This document shows, piece after piece, positions 61,601 to 64,000 of a stretch of 64,000 nucleotides of DNA. The position numbers and the translations under genes are program-made. Source of the stretch: Xylocopa sonorina (Eukaryota; Arthropoda; Insecta; Hymenoptera; Apidae). The stretch is from NCBI RefSeq assembly GCF_050948175.1, contig NW_027490127.1, positions 434,001-498,000 on the forward strand, in the 5' to 3' direction. Each line of letters begins with the position of its first letter. Position 1 is the first letter of the stretch. A model generated the notes under the pieces. The model did not search any database. It was given only the letters and a program-made list of their open reading frames with translations, and was not told the origin of the DNA.

Positions 61601-64000
61601 GCGACTCTCCCTTGCTAGGAAAAAGCGTTTGCAGATGTCTACGTATCGCAGCATTAGAGTTCGAATGCTTCTCAAAACCCGATATCGCATCTCATTTCTA
61701 TGTTTCATGACAAGATATAATATTCATTGTGAAGTGTCATGTATACCTTGCATACGCTTGAAATGAATGTAAATGCGACTCTCCCTTGATAGGAAATAGC
61801 GTTTGCAGATGTCTACGTATCGTAGCAATAGTGTTCGAATGCTTCTTAAAACTCGATATCGCATCTCATTTCTATGTTTCATGGTAAGATATAATATTCA
61901 TTGTGAAGTGTCATGTATACCTTGCATACGCTTGAAATGAATGTAAATGCAAATCTCCCTTGCTAGGAAATAGCGTTTGCAGATGTCTACGTGTCGTAGC
62001 AGTAGAGTTCGAATGCTTCTTAAAACGCGATATCGCATCTCATTTCTGTGTTTCATGATAAGATATTATATTCAATGCGAAGTATCATGATTACCTCGTA
62101 CTCACATCAAAAGAATGTAAATGCGACACTTCCTTGCTAGGAAATAGCGTTTGCAGATGTCTACGTATCGTAGCAATAGAGTTCGAATGATTCTCAAAAC
62201 TCGATATCGCATCTCATTTCTATGTTTCATGGTAAGATATAATATTCATTGCGAAGTGTCATGATTACCTCGTATTCACTTCATATGAATGTAAATGCGA
62301 CACTTCCTTGCTAGGAAATAGCGTTTGCAGATGTCTACGTATCGTAGCAATAGAGTTCGAATGCTTCTCAAAACTCGATATCGCATCTCATTTCTATGTT
62401 TCATGATAAGATATTATATTCAATGCGAAGTATCATGATTACCTCGTACTCACATCAAAAGAATGTAAATGCGACACTTCCTTGCTAGGAAATAGCGTTT
62501 GCAGATGTCTACGTATCGTAGCAATAGAGTTCGAATGCTTCTCAAAACGTGATATCGCATCTCATTTCTATGTTTGATGGTAAGATATAATATACATTGC
62601 GAAGTGTCATGTATACCTCGGATACACTTCAAATGAATGTAAATGAGACACTTCCTTGCTAGGATATAGCCTTTGCAGATGTCTACGTATCGAAGCAATA
62701 GAGTTCTAATGCTTCTCAAAACGGGATATCGCATCTTATTTCTATGTTTCATGACAAGATATAATATTCATTGCGAAGTGTCATGATTACCTCGTATTCA
62801 CTTCAAATGAATGTAAATGCGACACTTCCTTGCTAGGAAATAGCGTTTGCAGATATCTGCGTATCGTAGCAATAGAGTTCGAATGCTTCTTAAAACGCGA
62901 TATCGCATCTTATTTCTATGTTTCATGACAAGATATAATATTCATTGCGAAGTGTCATGTATACCACATGTTCACTTCAACTGAATGTAAATGCGACACT
63001 TCCCTGCTAGGAAATAGCGTTTGCAGATTTCTACGTATCGTAGCAAGTGATTTCGAATGCTTCTTAAAACTCGATATCGCATCTCATTTCTATGTTTCAT
63101 GGTAAGATATAATATTCATTGCGAAGTGTCATGATTACCTCGTATTCACTTCAAATGAATGTAAATGCGACACTTCCTTGCTAGGAAATAGCGTTTGCAG
63201 ATGTCTGCGTATCGTAGCAGTTGAGTTCGAATGCTTCTTAAAACGCGATATCGCATCTCATTTCTATGTTTCATGACAAGGTATAATATTCATTGCGAAG
63301 TGTCATGATTACCTCGTATTCACCTCAAATGAATGTAAATGCGACTCTCCCTTGCTAGGAAATAGCGTTTGCAGATGTCTACGTATCGCAGCATTAGAGT
63401 TCGAATGCTTCTCAAAACCCGATATCGCATCTCATTTCTATGTTTCATGACAAGATATAATATTCATTGTGAAGTGTCATGTATACCTTGCATGCGCTTG
63501 AAATGAATGTAAATGCGACTCTCCCTTGATAGGAAATAGCGTTTGCAGATGTCTACGTATCGTAGCAATAGTGTTCGAATGCTTCTTAAAACTCGATATC
63601 GTATCTCATTTCTATGTTTCATGGTAAGATATAATATTCATTGTGAAGTGTCATGTATACCTTGCATACGCTTGAAATGAATGTAAATGCGACTCTCCCT
63701 TGCTAGGAAATAGCGTTTGCAGATGTCTACGTATCGTAGCAGTAGTGTTCGAATGCTTCTTAAAACGCGATATCGCATCTCATTACTATGTTTCATGACA
63801 AGATATAATATTCATTGCGAAGTGTCATGTGTACCTCGTATTCACTTCAAATGAATGTAAATGCGACTCCACCTTGCTAGGAAATAGCGTTTGCAGATAT
63901 CTACGTATCGTAGCAGTTGAGTTCCAATGCTTCTTAAAACGCGATATCGCATCTCATTCCTATGTTTCATGATAAGATGTAATATTCATTGCGAAGTATC

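Larger units (their letters stand above)
33945..64000 (+). repeat. Main satellite B array, about 172 monomers of 174 bp, runs off the window
   Basis: A continuous head-to-tail 174 bp satellite; for example GCATCT after CGATATC is at 61861, 62035 and 62209. Each monomer contains, in order, AATGTAAATGCGACACTTCC, TTGCTAGGAAATAGCGTTTG, CAGATGTCTACGTATCGTAG, AATGCTTCTTAAAACGCGAT, ATCGCATCTCATTTCTATG, TTTCATGATAAGATATAAT, ATTCATTGCGAAGTGTCATG and TATACCTCGTATTCACTTC. No transposon interrupts it. Most monomers have a GATATC site. The first few monomers (33.9-34.9 kb) are more diverged and mixed. Homogeneity rises to the right. Open frames of 60-142 codons inside it are by-products of the 174 bp length, not genes. 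Confidence 0.97.
51690..64000 (+). repeat. Higher-order repeat, 7134 bp period (41 monomers), 1.7 copies
   Basis: Copy one is about 51690-58823; copy two runs from 58824 to the end of the window. The marker CATGATATGATATAAT is at 51788 and 58922, offset 7134 = 41 x 174. The GATGGTAAG/GGATACACTTC monomer pair is in corresponding places (52.85 and 59.98 kb; 55.46 and 62.59 kb). The lines compared differ only at scattered bases. Left of 51690 and 58824 the two flanks differ. Confidence 0.9.

Noticed and set aside
29436..64000. CRISPR-like or other spacer-repeat array
   Set aside because: The repeat is a 174 bp head-to-tail monomer without unique spacers, in eukaryotic DNA.
1..64000. tRNA or rRNA genes
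   Set aside because: I found no cloverleaf with A and B boxes and no rRNA core words on either strand. The only tRNA-related sequence is the copia primer-binding site at 6148.

Overview
This is eukaryotic repeat-rich DNA, most likely from an insect (Hymenoptera is a guess from overall character). There is no bacterial gene organisation. The evidence is a 174-178 bp satellite filling roughly 70% of the window, relics of piggyBac, Ty1/copia, BEL/Pao and LINE elements, and split coding exons with GT/AG borders. The setting looks pericentromeric or centromeric. No complete, intact gene is visible.

Layout. 1-916: AT-rich tandem duplication, then an unassigned GC-richer stretch. 917-1020: old satellite. 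1021-4303: an old piggyBac transposase relic interrupted at a TTAA by a second, better preserved piggyBac element (1146-3294, with terminal inverted repeats). 4602-5821: old satellite (subfamily A). 5822-7060: copia relic (LTR, primer-binding site, gag start, integrase). 7060-7855: satellite A, opposite orientation. 7856-8439: unassigned. 8440-10660: BEL/Pao relic (LTR start, gag, protease region). 10661-12070: satellite A containing a solo copia LTR. 12100-12600: LINE endonuclease relic, minus strand. 12690-14221: satellite B. 14222-18300: BEL/Pao pol relic, minus strand, truncated at both ends. 18301-23340: satellite B. 23341-27775: non-satellite island with probable exons of a ZIP3/RNF212-like RING protein on the minus strand. 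27776-29435: satellite A, with an internal orientation switch. 29436-33940: satellite B, minus orientation. 33945-64000: uninterrupted satellite B, plus orientation, about 172 monomers.

The satellite is the main feature. Subfamily A is degenerate, irregular and full of transposons. Subfamily B becomes more regular from left to right and is organised in nested higher-order repeats whose periods are multiples of 174 bp: 4, 5, 7, 9, 11, 15, 18 and 41 monomers. The most homogeneous part, 51.7-64.0 kb, is a 7134 bp tandem unit that itself contains 2610 bp and 870 bp tandem duplications. The A-to-B gradient, the inversions and the concentration of insertions in old satellite resemble the edge of a centromeric array, with the active or youngest side to the right. 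Open frames within the satellite exist because 174 is a multiple of three; I do not regard them as genes.
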